Origin: Bacillota bacterium
GTDB taxonomy: Bacteria; Bacillota; UBA994
Length of the DNA: 64,000 nucleotides
Direction of reading: 5' to 3'
Assembly (NCBI GenBank): GCA_018333655.1
Contig: JAGXTJ010000023.1
Location: forward strand, 62,001 to 126,000
Shown: positions 33,397 through 41,631 of the stretch, piece after piece
How the letters are laid out: the number at the start of each line of letters is the position of its first letter
Position numbering within the stretch: position 1 is the stretch's first letter
Program-made: the position numbers and the translations under genes
Notes under the pieces: generated by a model
Told to the model about the DNA's origin: nothing
What the model saw: the letters and a program-made list of their open reading frames with translations, nothing else
The model's database searches: none

Positions 33397-33681
33397 GTGA
33401 AAGTAAACCCCAAGCTCGATTTGTACTTGCGAAGTGTAGAGACGCGCCCGGCCCCTAAGCGCGATGTCGCCGCCGCGCCAGAGGTGCAGGGTGACAGCAT
33501 TGCCATTTCGACCACCGCGCGGCTCTTGCAGGCCGCCCTAGAGACGGAGGAGCCCTATGCCGCCGCTAAAGTAGCACGAATCAAAGGAGCAATAGAGCAG
33601 GGCGGGTATGAAGTAGACATAGGGCGCTTGGCAGCAAGCCTAGCTGATGAAATGGCTGCCGGGCGGGGGCGGAGCAGATGA
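33397..33681 (+). CDS. flgM: Anti-sigma factor FlgM
   Basis: About 94 residues. The C-terminal half shows the FlgM helices (RIKGAIEQGGYEVDIGRLAASLADEM) that bind SigD/FliA; the N-terminus is polar and probably disordered, as usual. It holds SigD inactive until the hook-basal body is complete and FlgM is exported. GTG 33397 after AGAGGTG is preferred over GTG 33388. It overlaps flgN by 4 nt and sits in a SigD-driven transcript, giving feedback. Confidence 0.88.
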   Translation: MKVNPKLDLYLRSVETRPAPKRDVAAAPEVQGDSIAISTTARLLQAALETEEPYAAAKVARIKGAIEQGGYEVDIGRLAASLADEMAAGRGRSR

Positions 33682-34016
33682 GAGAGGGCCTCTCTCTATT
33701 ACATGCAAACCTAGAAAAGCAGCGGCAAGCCATGCAGGGCGACGACTTAGTGGCCATGTCGGCGCTAGTGGCAGAACAGCAAAGCCTGTGGTCAGCCCTG
33801 CTAGAGAGCACAGCGGGGCTTACCACTTTGTCACCCGAGGAAGCGCAGCTCCTAGGGGAGCTTAAAGACCTAGTGGCTAGCAATCAGCTTTTGGCGCAGC
33901 AGAGCCTGCATTTTGCGCGGCGTGTGCTCGGCGCACTGACGGGGGAGACCCCCTACGGCGCACAACCCCTCGCTGCCCCGACTTGGAGCGGCAAAGCTCT
34001 AGATAGACGCGCTTAA
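33678..34016 (+). CDS. flgN: FlgN-family flagellar export chaperone
   Basis: A 112-residue, mainly helical protein rich in Leu, Ala, Gln and Glu, with the FlgN position between flgM and flgK. FlgN chaperones the hook-filament junction proteins FlgK and FlgL to the export gate. Sequence identity to the family is low, so the call rests on length, helical pattern and gene order (flgM-flgN-flgK-flgL). Confidence 0.8.
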   Translation: MREGLSLLHANLEKQRQAMQGDDLVAMSALVAEQQSLWSALLESTAGLTTLSPEEAQLLGELKDLVASNQLLAQQSLHFARRVLGALTGETPYGAQPLAAPTWSGKALDRRA

Positions 34017-34028
34017 GGAGGTCTTACC

Positions 34029-35444
34029 ATGGCATCGACATTCTTTGGCTTTAGCATTGCCAGGCGCGGCATGAGCGCCCATCAGGCGGCGCTCAGCGTT
34101 ACCGCCCACAATATCGCCAATGCCTCTACCGCTGGCTTCTCGCGCCAGCAGGCCGTCTTTCACGCCACCACCCCCTCTGGGGCGGCCACCGGCAACCGTG
34201 CCGCTGGCGCAGGGCAGGTGGGCACCGGGGTGCATATCGCCGAAATTCGCCGCGTGCGCGATGGCTTCTTAGATTTTCAGCTGCGGCAGCAGCTCAGCAA
34301 GCAGACCGCCTGGCAGGAGCGCCACGAGGCTCTATCTACCGTCGAGATGATACTGATGGAGCCTAGTGAAACTGGGCTTAGCAATGTTTTTGACCGTTTT
34401 TGGGGCGCCTGGCAGGAGCTCGCTAAAAACCCCACTTCTGGTGCAGTGCGAGCCGCTGTAGTCGAGACGGCCTCTACCCTGGCCTCGTCGCTCAACAGCC
34501 TCGCCGCGCAGTCCGAAGTGCTCTTGTCTGACCTTAATGTTAAGGCCGAAATCGCCGTGGTAGACATTAACTCTTTGTCCTCGCAGCTAGCCGTCTTAAA
34601 TGAGCAAATCGTTACTAACTTGGGTGCGGGCTTAAACCCAAACGATCTACTTGACCGCCGCGATATCTTGCTCGACGAGCTTTCTAAAATAGTAGATTTT
34701 CGCGCCTTAGAGCAGCCTAATGGCGCTATCAATGTGGCCGTGGGTGGCAGACACCTGGTGCAAGAGAGCAGGGCGATAGCGCTGACTAGTGGTCTCGTCA
34801 ACGGCGAAATGGTAGCTACCTGGCCAGATGGACAGAGGCTAGCCTTCAGCGATGGTAAACTCGCTGGCATAGCTGCCGCTCGCACCTTTATTGCCACTGA
34901 CTTTTTAGGCCGTTTAAATACCTTGGCCTCCGAACTGCATGAGAGCGTTAACAGGGCGCATGCCAATGGGCGGTCGCTTGACTCTGCGAACCCACTACTA
35001 GGGGCAAACTTTTTCGAGTTGCCCGCCACCGCCACCGGGCAGGAGGCGCGTCATATTCGCGTCGACCGCGACATAGTGGCCAACCACAACCTGCTACGCG
35101 CGGCGGGGCCTGCTCCGGCGGGGCTCTCTGACGGCAGCAATGCGCTAGCCATCGCCCGTCTGCGCAATGCCCTTATGCCGAGCGGCACGGCCTCGCTCGA
35201 GGGCTACTTTGCCGGCATCGTCACCGACCTTGGCGTCGAGACCCAGCAGGCAGAACGCATCATGCTAAACCAAGAGTCGCTCATGAGTCAGCTACAAAAC
35301 CGCCGCGAAGAAGCGGCCGGGGTTTCGATAGACGAGGAGCTCGCCTACATGGTGCAGTTTCAGCATGGCTACCAAGCCTCGGCGCGCCTCTTGGCTACCC
35401 TCGACGAAATATTGCAGACCATAATTAACTTAGGGAGGCAGTAG
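34029..35444 (+). CDS. flgK: Flagellar hook-associated protein FlgK
   Basis: A 471-residue protein, ordinary length. The N-terminus has the rod/hook family motif AHNIANASTAGFSRQQ; the C-terminus has the coiled segment EELAYMVQFQHGYQASARLLATLDE. It joins the hook to the filament together with FlgL. ATG 34029 after AAGGAGGTC. It is exported without a cleaved signal by the flagellar type III system. Confidence 0.95.
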   Translation: MASTFFGFSIARRGMSAHQAALSVTAHNIANASTAGFSRQQAVFHATTPSGAATGNRAAGAGQVGTGVHIAEIRRVRDGFLDFQLRQQLSKQTAWQERHEALSTVEMILMEPSETGLSNVFDRFWGAWQELAKNPTSGAVRAAVVETASTLASSLNSLAAQSEVLLSDLNVKAEIAVVDINSLSSQLAVLNEQIVTNLGAGLNPNDLLDRRDILLDELSKIVDFRALEQPNGAINVAVGGRHLVQESRAIALTSGLVNGEMVATWPDGQRLAFSDGKLAGIAAARTFIATDFLGRLNTLASELHESVNRAHANGRSLDSANPLLGANFFELPATATGQEARHIRVDRDIVANHNLLRAAGPAPAGLSDGSNALAIARLRNALMPSGTASLEGYFAGIVTDLGVETQQAERIMLNQESLMSQLQNRREEAAGVSIDEELAYMVQFQHGYQASARLLATLDEILQTIINLGRQ

Positions 35445-35446
35445 CC

Positions 35447-36367
35447 ATGCGCATTTCCAACGCCACCCTGCGCAATAATGTGATGCGTAACCTACATAGT
35501 AGCCTGCGCGAAATGAACGAGGCACAGCGGCAAATGGCCTCTGGCCGCACCGTACAAGTGCCCTCCGACAACCCCATCGTGGCGGGGCGTCTCTTAAATA
35601 TTAATGCCACCATGGCCGAAAGCGCGCAGTTTCAAACCAATGTGCAGGACGGCATCGCCTGGCTTAATATGACAGACGTCACCCTTGACGCCGTGGGCGA
35701 GGCGCTGCACCGCGCCAGAGAGCTAGCCATCGCCGGAGCGAGCTCCACCTTGCCCCCCGATGTGCGCGCCTACAACGCCACCGAGGTCGACCAGCTGCTG
35801 CGCCATGTCGTCTCACTGGCGAACTCCTCTTTTGACGGTAGCCGTCATTTGTTTGGCGGCACGCACCATGGCGGCATACCCTTTGCCTCTAGCGAGGCAC
35901 CAGATGGTACTTTGCAGCTGCCTACTGTTGTGCCCGGCGCACCCGAGGGTAGGGGCGCCATCAGCTACGAAGTGCTGCGCAATATTGAGATGCAGGTCAA
36001 TATCCCCGGGGCGGAGCTCTTTCAAGACGGCGCTAACAGTGTTTTTGGCGCCCTAACTATGGCGCGCGACGCACTGCGGGCCACTCCCACGGCGGATGTA
36101 CAGGTCTCCTTAACGGCCCTGCAAGATGCGCTTAGCGCAGTGCTTGACGCCCGCGCTACGGTGGGGGCACGCCAAAACAGGCTCGACATGATGGATGCGC
36201 GCTACAACGACGAGCGCACCACTCTAAGCGAGCTTAGATCTAAACTGGGCGATGTCGACATGGCCGAGGCCATTATGAATTTTAATGTGCGCGAGAGCGT
36301 CTACCAAGCCGCCCTAGGCGCCGCCGCGCGCGTCATGCAGCCCACCTTGCTGGACTTTTTGCGCTAG
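35447..36367 (+). CDS. flgL: Flagellar hook-associated protein FlgL
   Basis: A 306-residue flagellin-like protein beginning MRISNATLRNNVMRNLH and ending with the flagellin-type C-terminal helix (DVDMAEAIMNFNVRESVYQAALGAAARVMQPTLLDFLR pattern). It forms the second layer of the hook-filament junction. Starts 2 nt after flgK; the next gene, fliW, begins 3 nt after its stop. Confidence 0.95.
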   Translation: MRISNATLRNNVMRNLHSSLREMNEAQRQMASGRTVQVPSDNPIVAGRLLNINATMAESAQFQTNVQDGIAWLNMTDVTLDAVGEALHRARELAIAGASSTLPPDVRAYNATEVDQLLRHVVSLANSSFDGSRHLFGGTHHGGIPFASSEAPDGTLQLPTVVPGAPEGRGAISYEVLRNIEMQVNIPGAELFQDGANSVFGALTMARDALRATPTADVQVSLTALQDALSAVLDARATVGARQNRLDMMDARYNDERTTLSELRSKLGDVDMAEAIMNFNVRESVYQAALGAAARVMQPTLLDFLR

Positions 36368-36370
36368 AAG

Positions 36371-36805
36371 ATGCTGATGCAAATCGTAAGTAGCCGCCTA
36401 GGTGAGCTAGAAGTATCTGCTGACGAAGTTATTAATTTTAGCGACGGCTTCCCAGGCTTGCCAAGCTGGCAGGCCGCCGTGCTACGCCAAACGCAGGTCG
36501 CGCCCTACCTGCTGTGGCTGCAGTTTGTGCACGACAGCGAGGCCGCTTTTTTATTGGTCGACCTAGCTATAGCTTTGCCCGACTACGACCTCGCCCTAGC
36601 CCGTACCGCCGCCGAGTTAGGCGAGCAGGCGCAGGTCTACGCCATCGTCTCCGTGCCAGGCGGCACCTTAATCCGCGCCACCGCCAATCTTTTAGCGCCC
36701 GTCGTCATCACCTTCACCCCCGCGCTAGCAGGCCGGCAAGTAATATTGCACGACAGTGGCTACCCTCTGCGACACACCCTCTTTATTGAGGACGAGCCAT
36801 GTTAG
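36371..36805 (+). CDS. fliW: Flagellar assembly factor FliW
   Basis: A 144-residue protein with FliW features: VINFSDGFPGLP near the N-terminus, LLWLQFVHDSEAAFLLVD and the proline-rich strand pattern. FliW binds either flagellin or CsrA; when free of flagellin it blocks CsrA and so lets flagellin be translated. It overlaps csrA by 7 nt, the usual arrangement. Confidence 0.93.
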   Translation: MLMQIVSSRLGELEVSADEVINFSDGFPGLPSWQAAVLRQTQVAPYLLWLQFVHDSEAAFLLVDLAIALPDYDLALARTAAELGEQAQVYAIVSVPGGTLIRATANLLAPVVITFTPALAGRQVILHDSGYPLRHTLFIEDEPC

Positions 36806-37053
36806 TCCTAGCGCGCAAAGTGGGCGAGAAGCTACGCATCGGCGACCATATCGAGGTGGTGGTAGTCGAGGTCAAGGGCGACACCGTGCGCCTAGGCATT
36901 AAAGCCCCGCGCGGGGTGGCTATCTACCGCCAAGAGCTCTACGAGGCCATACAGCGCGAAAACGTGGCGGCTAGTCAGCTGCCGGCGAATCTATCTCTAA
37001 AACAAAATGAGAATTTACCCCTAAAGTACCCACCACCCCTGCCGATAGAGTAG
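36799..37053 (+). CDS. csrA: Translational regulator CsrA
   Basis: An 84-residue CsrA with MLVLARKVGEKLRIGDHIEV, VKGDTVRLGIKAPRGVAIYR and the EL.EAIQREN helix; the tail after residue 65 is variable. It binds GGA motifs in mRNA leaders; the flagellin leader just downstream has two. The 3' end of the gene also contains the SigD promoter of flagellin. Confidence 0.96.
   Translation: MLVLARKVGEKLRIGDHIEVVVVEVKGDTVRLGIKAPRGVAIYRQELYEAIQRENVAASQLPANLSLKQNENLPLKYPPPLPIE
37022..37048 (+). promoter_or_regulatory. SigD promoter of the flagellin gene
   Basis: TAAA at 37022-37025, 15-bp spacer, GCCGATAG at 37041-37048, one base from consensus. It lies inside the last codons of csrA. Expected transcription start near 37054 gives a leader of about 75 nt. 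Confidence 0.85.
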
Positions 37054-37088
37054 ACGAGGGGCCCGGCGCGCGACGAGCCAAAACTCAA

Positions 37089-37122
37089 GCGGCAAGGAAG
37101 CCGCCGAGAAAATCAAGGAGGA
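37089..37122 (+). promoter_or_regulatory. CsrA-binding leader of the flagellin mRNA
   Basis: A hairpin GCGGC-AAGGAA-GCCGC (37089-37104) shows GGA in its loop, the preferred CsrA site; a second GGA is in the Shine-Dalgarno AAGGAGGA (37115-37122). Two such sites, one over the ribosome binding site, are the known design of the Bacillus hag leader. Confidence 0.75.
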
Positions 37123-37128
37123 ATAGAA

Positions 37129-38646
37129 ATGAGAATTAACGCCAATATGTCCGCCCTTAACACCCATCGTCAACTGAGCGCCAACCAAGCTAGCACCGGC
37201 CGCTCGGTAGAAAGGCTATCTTCGGGTCTCCGCATCAACCGTGCCGGCGACGACGCCGCAGGCTTGGCCATCAGCGAAAAAATGCGCGGCCAAATCCGTG
37301 GTTTGTCACAAGCCTCGCGCAACGCGCAAGACGGCATCTCCATGATTCAAACTGCCGAAGGCGCGCTGAACGAGACACATGCCATTCTGCAAAGAATGCG
37401 TGAGCTTGCTGTTCAGTCGGCGACAGATACCAATACTACTGACGACCGCCACAAGATTCAGTCTGAAGTAGACGAACTCGCCAGAGAAATCACCCGTATC
37501 TCTAACACGACGGAGTTCAACACCCAAAATCTTTTGGCCGGCGGCCTTAACAACAGATTCCACATTGGCTCAAACGCCAACCAATTCATGGATTTGTCGG
37601 TCGTGGCAATGGATGCGCAATCTCTAGGCGTTGCTGGTTCTGTTTCGGTTTTGTCTGGTGCGTTTGGCGCCCGTAATTCTGGCATTACTAGCGTGACGAA
37701 CATTGGGCGGAACTTGGCCGAGCGCCATGATTACAACATTGATGTGGTTCGGAGGGCGGCAACTGGGTCGGCTATAACAGCTAGCCCCAGCACCCCGGCC
37801 CCACCCGCCCTTGCTGCTGCTCCCGCTGATCTCGTTGTTACTGGATTTAACCGCACTTCTGATACGGCTTATTTGTTGCGTGTAGCTGGAGTAAATGCGA
37901 CACCCGGCGACAATCACGTTACAAGCTTGGAGTTCTCTCGCGATGGTGGTGCGACATGGGGAACGGCAGGAGTGGGAGGAACAGCCGCGAACATAGTATT
38001 TACGTTTGATGGCATTACCCTCAACACTAGTGATGGTGCTGGTATAAGCCATGCTGTCGGCAACACTTATAGTTTCACAGCCACCGTAGCCAGTGCGACT
38101 TTGCAGTTGCAGGCTGGAGAAACAAATATTGGCAGTGCAGTAACTGTGCGCGCAGGCATGACTAGTGCTGAGCTTGGTAATGAAGTGACAGGGCAAACGC
38201 TTACTGCGAACTTTAATTTTAACGACCTTTTCGTCGCGACTACAGGGCCTTTTGGTACAGATAATTTTATCATTAGCCAGGGACAATCTAGTGCGGCGGT
38301 CACTTCTGGGGGAGTAGTCTCAACAGAAGCCGTTGCGAGGGCAGGTATTCTTGTTAACACGCAAGTTACTGCAAATAATGCGATTACCGTTATTGACAAT
38401 GCACTTACTTCGGTCTCTACCGAGCGCTCTAAATTGGGTGCTATCCAAAATCGCCTCGACCACACCATCGCTAACCTAGGCACCTCGGCTGAGAATTTAA
38501 CCGCCGCCGAGTCCCGCATTCGCGACGTTGACATGGCAGAAGAGATGATGGAGTTCACCAAGAACAATATCCTCTCCCAGGCTGCCCAGGCCATGCTCGC
38601 GCAGGCTAACCAGCTGCCCCAAGGCGTGCTGCAGCTCCTCCGTTAG
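37129..38646 (+). CDS. fliC: Flagellin
   Basis: A 505-residue flagellin. The D0/D1 N-terminal part (about 1-165; MRINANMSALNTHRQL, SSGLRINRAGDDAAGLAISEKMR, FNTQNLL) and C-terminal part (about 420-505; DVDMAEEMMEFTKNNILSQAAQAMLAQANQLPQGVLQLLR pattern) are well conserved. The middle 250 residues are variable, Thr/Ala/Val-rich beta-type surface domains with more relaxed base use than the neighbours. It builds the filament. Own SigD promoter, CsrA-type leader and terminator, so it is a single-gene unit. Confidence 0.96.
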   Translation: MRINANMSALNTHRQLSANQASTGRSVERLSSGLRINRAGDDAAGLAISEKMRGQIRGLSQASRNAQDGISMIQTAEGALNETHAILQRMRELAVQSATDTNTTDDRHKIQSEVDELAREITRISNTTEFNTQNLLAGGLNNRFHIGSNANQFMDLSVVAMDAQSLGVAGSVSVLSGAFGARNSGITSVTNIGRNLAERHDYNIDVVRRAATGSAITASPSTPAPPALAAAPADLVVTGFNRTSDTAYLLRVAGVNATPGDNHVTSLEFSRDGGATWGTAGVGGTAANIVFTFDGITLNTSDGAGISHAVGNTYSFTATVASATLQLQAGETNIGSAVTVRAGMTSAELGNEVTGQTLTANFNFNDLFVATTGPFGTDNFIISQGQSSAAVTSGGVVSTEAVARAGILVNTQVTANNAITVIDNALTSVSTERSKLGAIQNRLDHTIANLGTSAENLTAAESRIRDVDMAEEMMEFTKNNILSQAAQAMLAQANQLPQGVLQLLR

Positions 38647-38684
38647 TTCGCCCTTCGTCGCTAAGTCACACCTCGTAATTACTC

Positions 38685-38710
38685 GCCTCCACCTCGGTGG
38701 AGGCTTTTTT
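38685..38710 (+). terminator. Terminator of the flagellin gene
   Basis: Perfect 8-bp stem GCCTCCAC (38685-38692) with GTGGAGGC (38697-38704), four-base loop, then TTTTTT. Confidence 0.88.
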
Positions 38711-38728
38711 CTTACCACAGAGGAGTTG

Positions 38729-38774
38729 GGAGACGATTTTAACCACAGAGGACACAGAGGCGTGGAAAAGAGAG
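38729..38774 (+). repeat. 46-bp dispersed repeat, copy B
   Basis: Inverted copy of 27115-27160 with one mismatch. Further partial copies of the CTCTGTGGTTGATAAACG end follow at about 38837-38855 and 38906-38926. Copy B is the first part of a 500-bp repeat-rich spacer (38711-39150). Confidence 0.85.
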
Positions 38775-39150
38775 GAACAAGGTGTGGGTGTAGCTTGCAT
38801 TTAGGTCCTTGTTTCTCTCTTGCTTTTCTCTGTGACCTCTGTGGTTGATAAACGGTCCTCCCCACTCTAACTTCTTCCTTCCAACCTCCAACCTCTAATT
38901 CAGGTTCTCTGTGGTTGATAAACGTTCCTTCCCCGTGGCGAGGGCTTGGGAAACGGTTGCGCGGCAGAGGGGACGCTGCGACAGCGGGAGCGCTGTCGCC
39001 TTCCTGTCGCCTCTCTTCCGCCTCTCCACCTCTTCTAACCTCTCACCTCCAACCTCCAGTTTCCCGCCTCTAGTTTCCTGCTTCCAGTTGCTTACTTCTG
39101 ATTTCTTGTTTCTGACTTCTATTTTCTTGCTTCTATTTTCTTGTTCCTCC
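38775..39150. repeat. Repeat-rich spacer between flagellin and fliD
   Basis: The remaining gap contains partial CTCTGTGGTTGATAAACG copies, a GC-rich hairpin (perfect 9-bp stem GCGACAGCG 38978-38986 with CGCTGTCGC 38991-38999) beside a GCAGAGGGGAC fragment of the REP-like element, and C/T-rich degenerate repeats (39030-39150) similar to the arrays at 5.3 and 26.8 kb. No gene is evident; the frame from 38911 is low-complexity. Confidence 0.75.
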
Positions 39151-39178
39151 TAAAGTCCCCCCCTCTACTCGCCGACTA
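39151..39178 (+). promoter_or_regulatory. SigD promoter of fliD-fliS
   Basis: TAAA at 39151-39154, 16-bp spacer, GCCGACTA at 39171-39178, two bases from GCCGATAA. The fliD start is 35 nt downstream. Confidence 0.7.
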
Positions 39179-39213
39179 CTTAAGCGAGACTATGTAGTAA
39201 GTGGGGGCTTAGC

Positions 39214-40755
39214 ATGAACGAAATTCGCACTGGCATGCGCTTTGGGGGCCTGGCCACGGGGCTTGACACCACCACCATGGTGCGCGACCTCGTGCGGGCG
39301 GAGCGCATACGCGTAGACAGGCTTACGCAGAACCGCACGCAGCTTGAGTGGCGGCGCGAGGACATGCGCACGCTCAACACCCAACTAACCACTTTGCGCA
39401 ACCGCGCCTTTGATATGACGCTGCAAGGTAGCTACCGCCGTTTTACCGCCACCACCACCAACGACCGCGCGGTAACTGCGGCACCCACTGGCGCTGCCTC
39501 GGCCATGGGTTTTGAGTTTACGGCCATTAACCGCTTGGCCTCCTCAGCCACGGCCACCTCGGCGGGTAGCATTGTGGTGGCACCGCATACACGCATAGAC
39601 CCTACTGTTCCCCTTAGTCAACTGATCTCCGCCGGGCAAATTGATGGCGCCCCGCTCGCCGGGGCGACCAGCCTTACGGTCACTCTCTTTAACCACAACC
39701 AAGCCGGCACAAGGGTGAGCGAGACTTTAACAATAAATACTGCGACAGATAGCTTAAATACCGTACTAAACAGCATCAACTCCTCGGCCACCCTAGGGCT
39801 GCAGGCCTTTTACGACGAGTTTTCGGGGCGGGTGAGCCTGACCTCGCGCTTTACGGGTAATAACAATGCCGCCGGCGCAGATATAGGCTTTGAAGGCGGG
39901 CATGCCTCGTTCTTTACACAGACCTTGCGCCTAAGCCCCGTGCAAGACGGGCAGAACGCGCAGTTTACGCTCAATGGCCTAGCGACCGAGCGCGCCGGCA
40001 ATACCTTTACCCTGAATGGGGTGGCCTTTACTTTGCGCAACACCCTGCCCGCGGGGGAGAGGGCCACGGTTACGGTGGCCACAGATCGTCAGAGCGTAGT
40101 TAAAAATATCAGCGACTTTGTCACTTTGTACAATGAAACGCTCGACCGCTTTAACACGCAACTAACAGCCCCACGTCACCGCGAATTTCTGCCCTTGACC
40201 GACGAGCAAAAGAAAGAAATGGGCGACGACGAAGTGACGCGGTGGCAAGAGCGCGCCCGCAGTGGCTTGCTCCGCGGTGATGACCTGCTAGAGCGCGTCG
40301 TAGGGCGCATGAGGCGCGATTTTACCGAACCTGTGGCTGACGCGACTCTGACTCTGCGTCAAATGACCGCCATTGGCATTACCACTAGGCACCACACCGA
40401 GCGCGGCAGGCTGCACCTAGACGAAAATGTGCTGCAGCGAGAGCTTGAAAAAGATGCGGGTGCCGTAGAGGCCCTGTTCAGGGGGATAGCCACGCGCCTG
40501 CGCACCGCGCTAGACAGTGGCGTGCGCGAAATTAATTTACAGGCCGGTGGCACCTCCGGCTTTAACTTGGCTGATAACAGTGTCATTGGCCAGCAAATGC
40601 GGCGCCTAGATGAGCGCATCGGGCGCGAAAACGACCGCATCGCGCGGGTGGAAGAGCGCCACTGGCGGCAGTTTACAGCCCTTGAACGCGCTATGGACCG
40701 TATGAATTCGCAGAGCGCGTGGTTGTCGCAGCAGTTTGCCGCTCCTAGCCAGTAG
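39214..40755 (+). CDS. fliD: Flagellar filament capping protein FliD
   Basis: A 513-residue cap protein. N-terminal FliD domain (MRFGGLATGLDTTTMVRDLVRAE, RRFTATTTNDRAVTAAPTG), middle flagellin-hook-like part, and C-terminal domain (VKNISDFVTLYNETLDRF, LRQMTAIGITT) ending in a coiled coil (RRLDERIGRENDRIARVEE). It sits at the filament tip and folds incoming flagellin. The ATG at 39214 follows AAGTGGGGG. Own SigD promoter. Confidence 0.94.
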   Translation: MNEIRTGMRFGGLATGLDTTTMVRDLVRAERIRVDRLTQNRTQLEWRREDMRTLNTQLTTLRNRAFDMTLQGSYRRFTATTTNDRAVTAAPTGAASAMGFEFTAINRLASSATATSAGSIVVAPHTRIDPTVPLSQLISAGQIDGAPLAGATSLTVTLFNHNQAGTRVSETLTINTATDSLNTVLNSINSSATLGLQAFYDEFSGRVSLTSRFTGNNNAAGADIGFEGGHASFFTQTLRLSPVQDGQNAQFTLNGLATERAGNTFTLNGVAFTLRNTLPAGERATVTVATDRQSVVKNISDFVTLYNETLDRFNTQLTAPRHREFLPLTDEQKKEMGDDEVTRWQERARSGLLRGDDLLERVVGRMRRDFTEPVADATLTLRQMTAIGITTRHHTERGRLHLDENVLQRELEKDAGAVEALFRGIATRLRTALDSGVREINLQAGGTSGFNLADNSVIGQQMRRLDERIGRENDRIARVEERHWRQFTALERAMDRMNSQSAWLSQQFAAPSQ

Positions 40756-40793
40756 TAGGCTGCACGCGCAGAGCAATGTAAGGAGGAATACAC

Positions 40794-41171
40794 ATGGCCA
40801 TGCCTAACCCCTACCAAGTTTACCAGCAACAAAGCGTAATGACGGCCTCACCCGGAGACTTAACTTTGATGCTCTTTAATGGTTGCCTTAAGTTTATGGG
40901 GCGCGCCGAGCTAGCCCTAGAGAAGAAGGACTTAGCGGGGGCGCACGAGGCCTTGCTGCGCGCGCAAGACATCATTGCCGAGCTTATGTCTAGCCTCGAC
41001 ATGCAGTACGAGCTTTCGGGTAATCTACTGGCCCTCTATGAATTTATTTACCGCCACCTTGTGCAGGCCAATATTAAGAAGGACCCGTCGCTTATTGCCG
41101 AAGCTGTGGCCTTGGTGGCAGAGCTGCGCGACGCCTGGGCGGAGGCTGTGCAGGTGACCCGTGCCCGCTAA
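40794..41171 (+). CDS. fliS: Flagellin export chaperone FliS
   Basis: A 125-residue four-helix protein with the FliS pattern: NPYQVYQQQSVMTASPGDLTLMLFNGCLKFM at the start, AHEALLRAQDIIAELMSSLD, and LYEFIYRHLVQANIKKD. It binds the flagellin C-terminus and keeps it unfolded until export. Overlaps the next gene by 11 nt. Ribosome binding site TAAGGAGGA. Confidence 0.95.
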   Translation: MAMPNPYQVYQQQSVMTASPGDLTLMLFNGCLKFMGRAELALEKKDLAGAHEALLRAQDIIAELMSSLDMQYELSGNLLALYEFIYRHLVQANIKKDPSLIAEAVALVAELRDAWAEAVQVTRAR

Positions 41172-41616
41172 AAAAGAGGCCGCTGGTTTTCTTGACCTGA
41201 GCGCCCTTTTGGGCGAAGAAAAACAAGCCGCGGCAGAATTTATACGCCTGACAGGGGCCATGTATGACCTCTTGCTCACGGGCGAGTACGAAGCCCTAGA
41301 GGCTCTGCTTAATGAAAGACAGTCCTTTATCTCGCGCACGGACGAGCTTAAGGCAAGGGCCGATTTACTTTACTTAGAGCTTCGCGGCGGTCTCTCTAGC
41401 GAGGGCTTGGCAGTTTTTTACGCGCGAAAGGATGAAGTTGCTAAGCTGTGGCAGGAGGCGCGCCAACAGGACAAAGTAGTGGCCGAAAAAATGCATGCCC
41501 TGTTGCTAGAGCTACGGCAAAAGCTCTCGGATGTCAGCAGCTCCAAAAAAGGTCTCATGGCCTACGCGGCCAGCAGCCGTCCCGACATTGCTCGCGCACT
41601 AGACGATAAATTTTGA
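41161..41616 (+). CDS. FliT-like flagellar chaperone
   Basis: A 151-residue helical, Leu/Ala/Glu/Lys-rich protein following fliS directly, the place of fliT in Bacillus. Helical segments such as EYEALEALLNERQSFISR fit the FliT/FlgN chaperone style. FliT-type proteins bind FliD. Similarity is weak, so the call rests on position and helix pattern. Start GTG 41161 within fliS. Confidence 0.6.
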   Translation: MPAKKEAAGFLDLSALLGEEKQAAAEFIRLTGAMYDLLLTGEYEALEALLNERQSFISRTDELKARADLLYLELRGGLSSEGLAVFYARKDEVAKLWQEARQQDKVVAEKMHALLLELRQKLSDVSSSKKGLMAYAASSRPDIARALDDKF

Positions 41617-41631
41617 GGGGAAGGGATTTAG

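Noticed and set aside
37103-37110. GCCGAGAA as a second SigD -10 box for flagellin
   Set aside because: No TAAA 15-16 bp upstream (CTCA instead), and it is part of the CsrA-type hairpin; the promoter at 37022 is far better.
37624-38286. 220-codon minus-strand frame inside the flagellin gene
   Set aside because: Lies wholly in the flagellin coding region; Ser/Cys/Arg-rich and unlike any family I know.
38911-39153. 80-codon frame between flagellin and fliD
   Set aside because: Covers repeats and a hairpin; Ser/Leu/Phe low-complexity sequence with no family resemblance.
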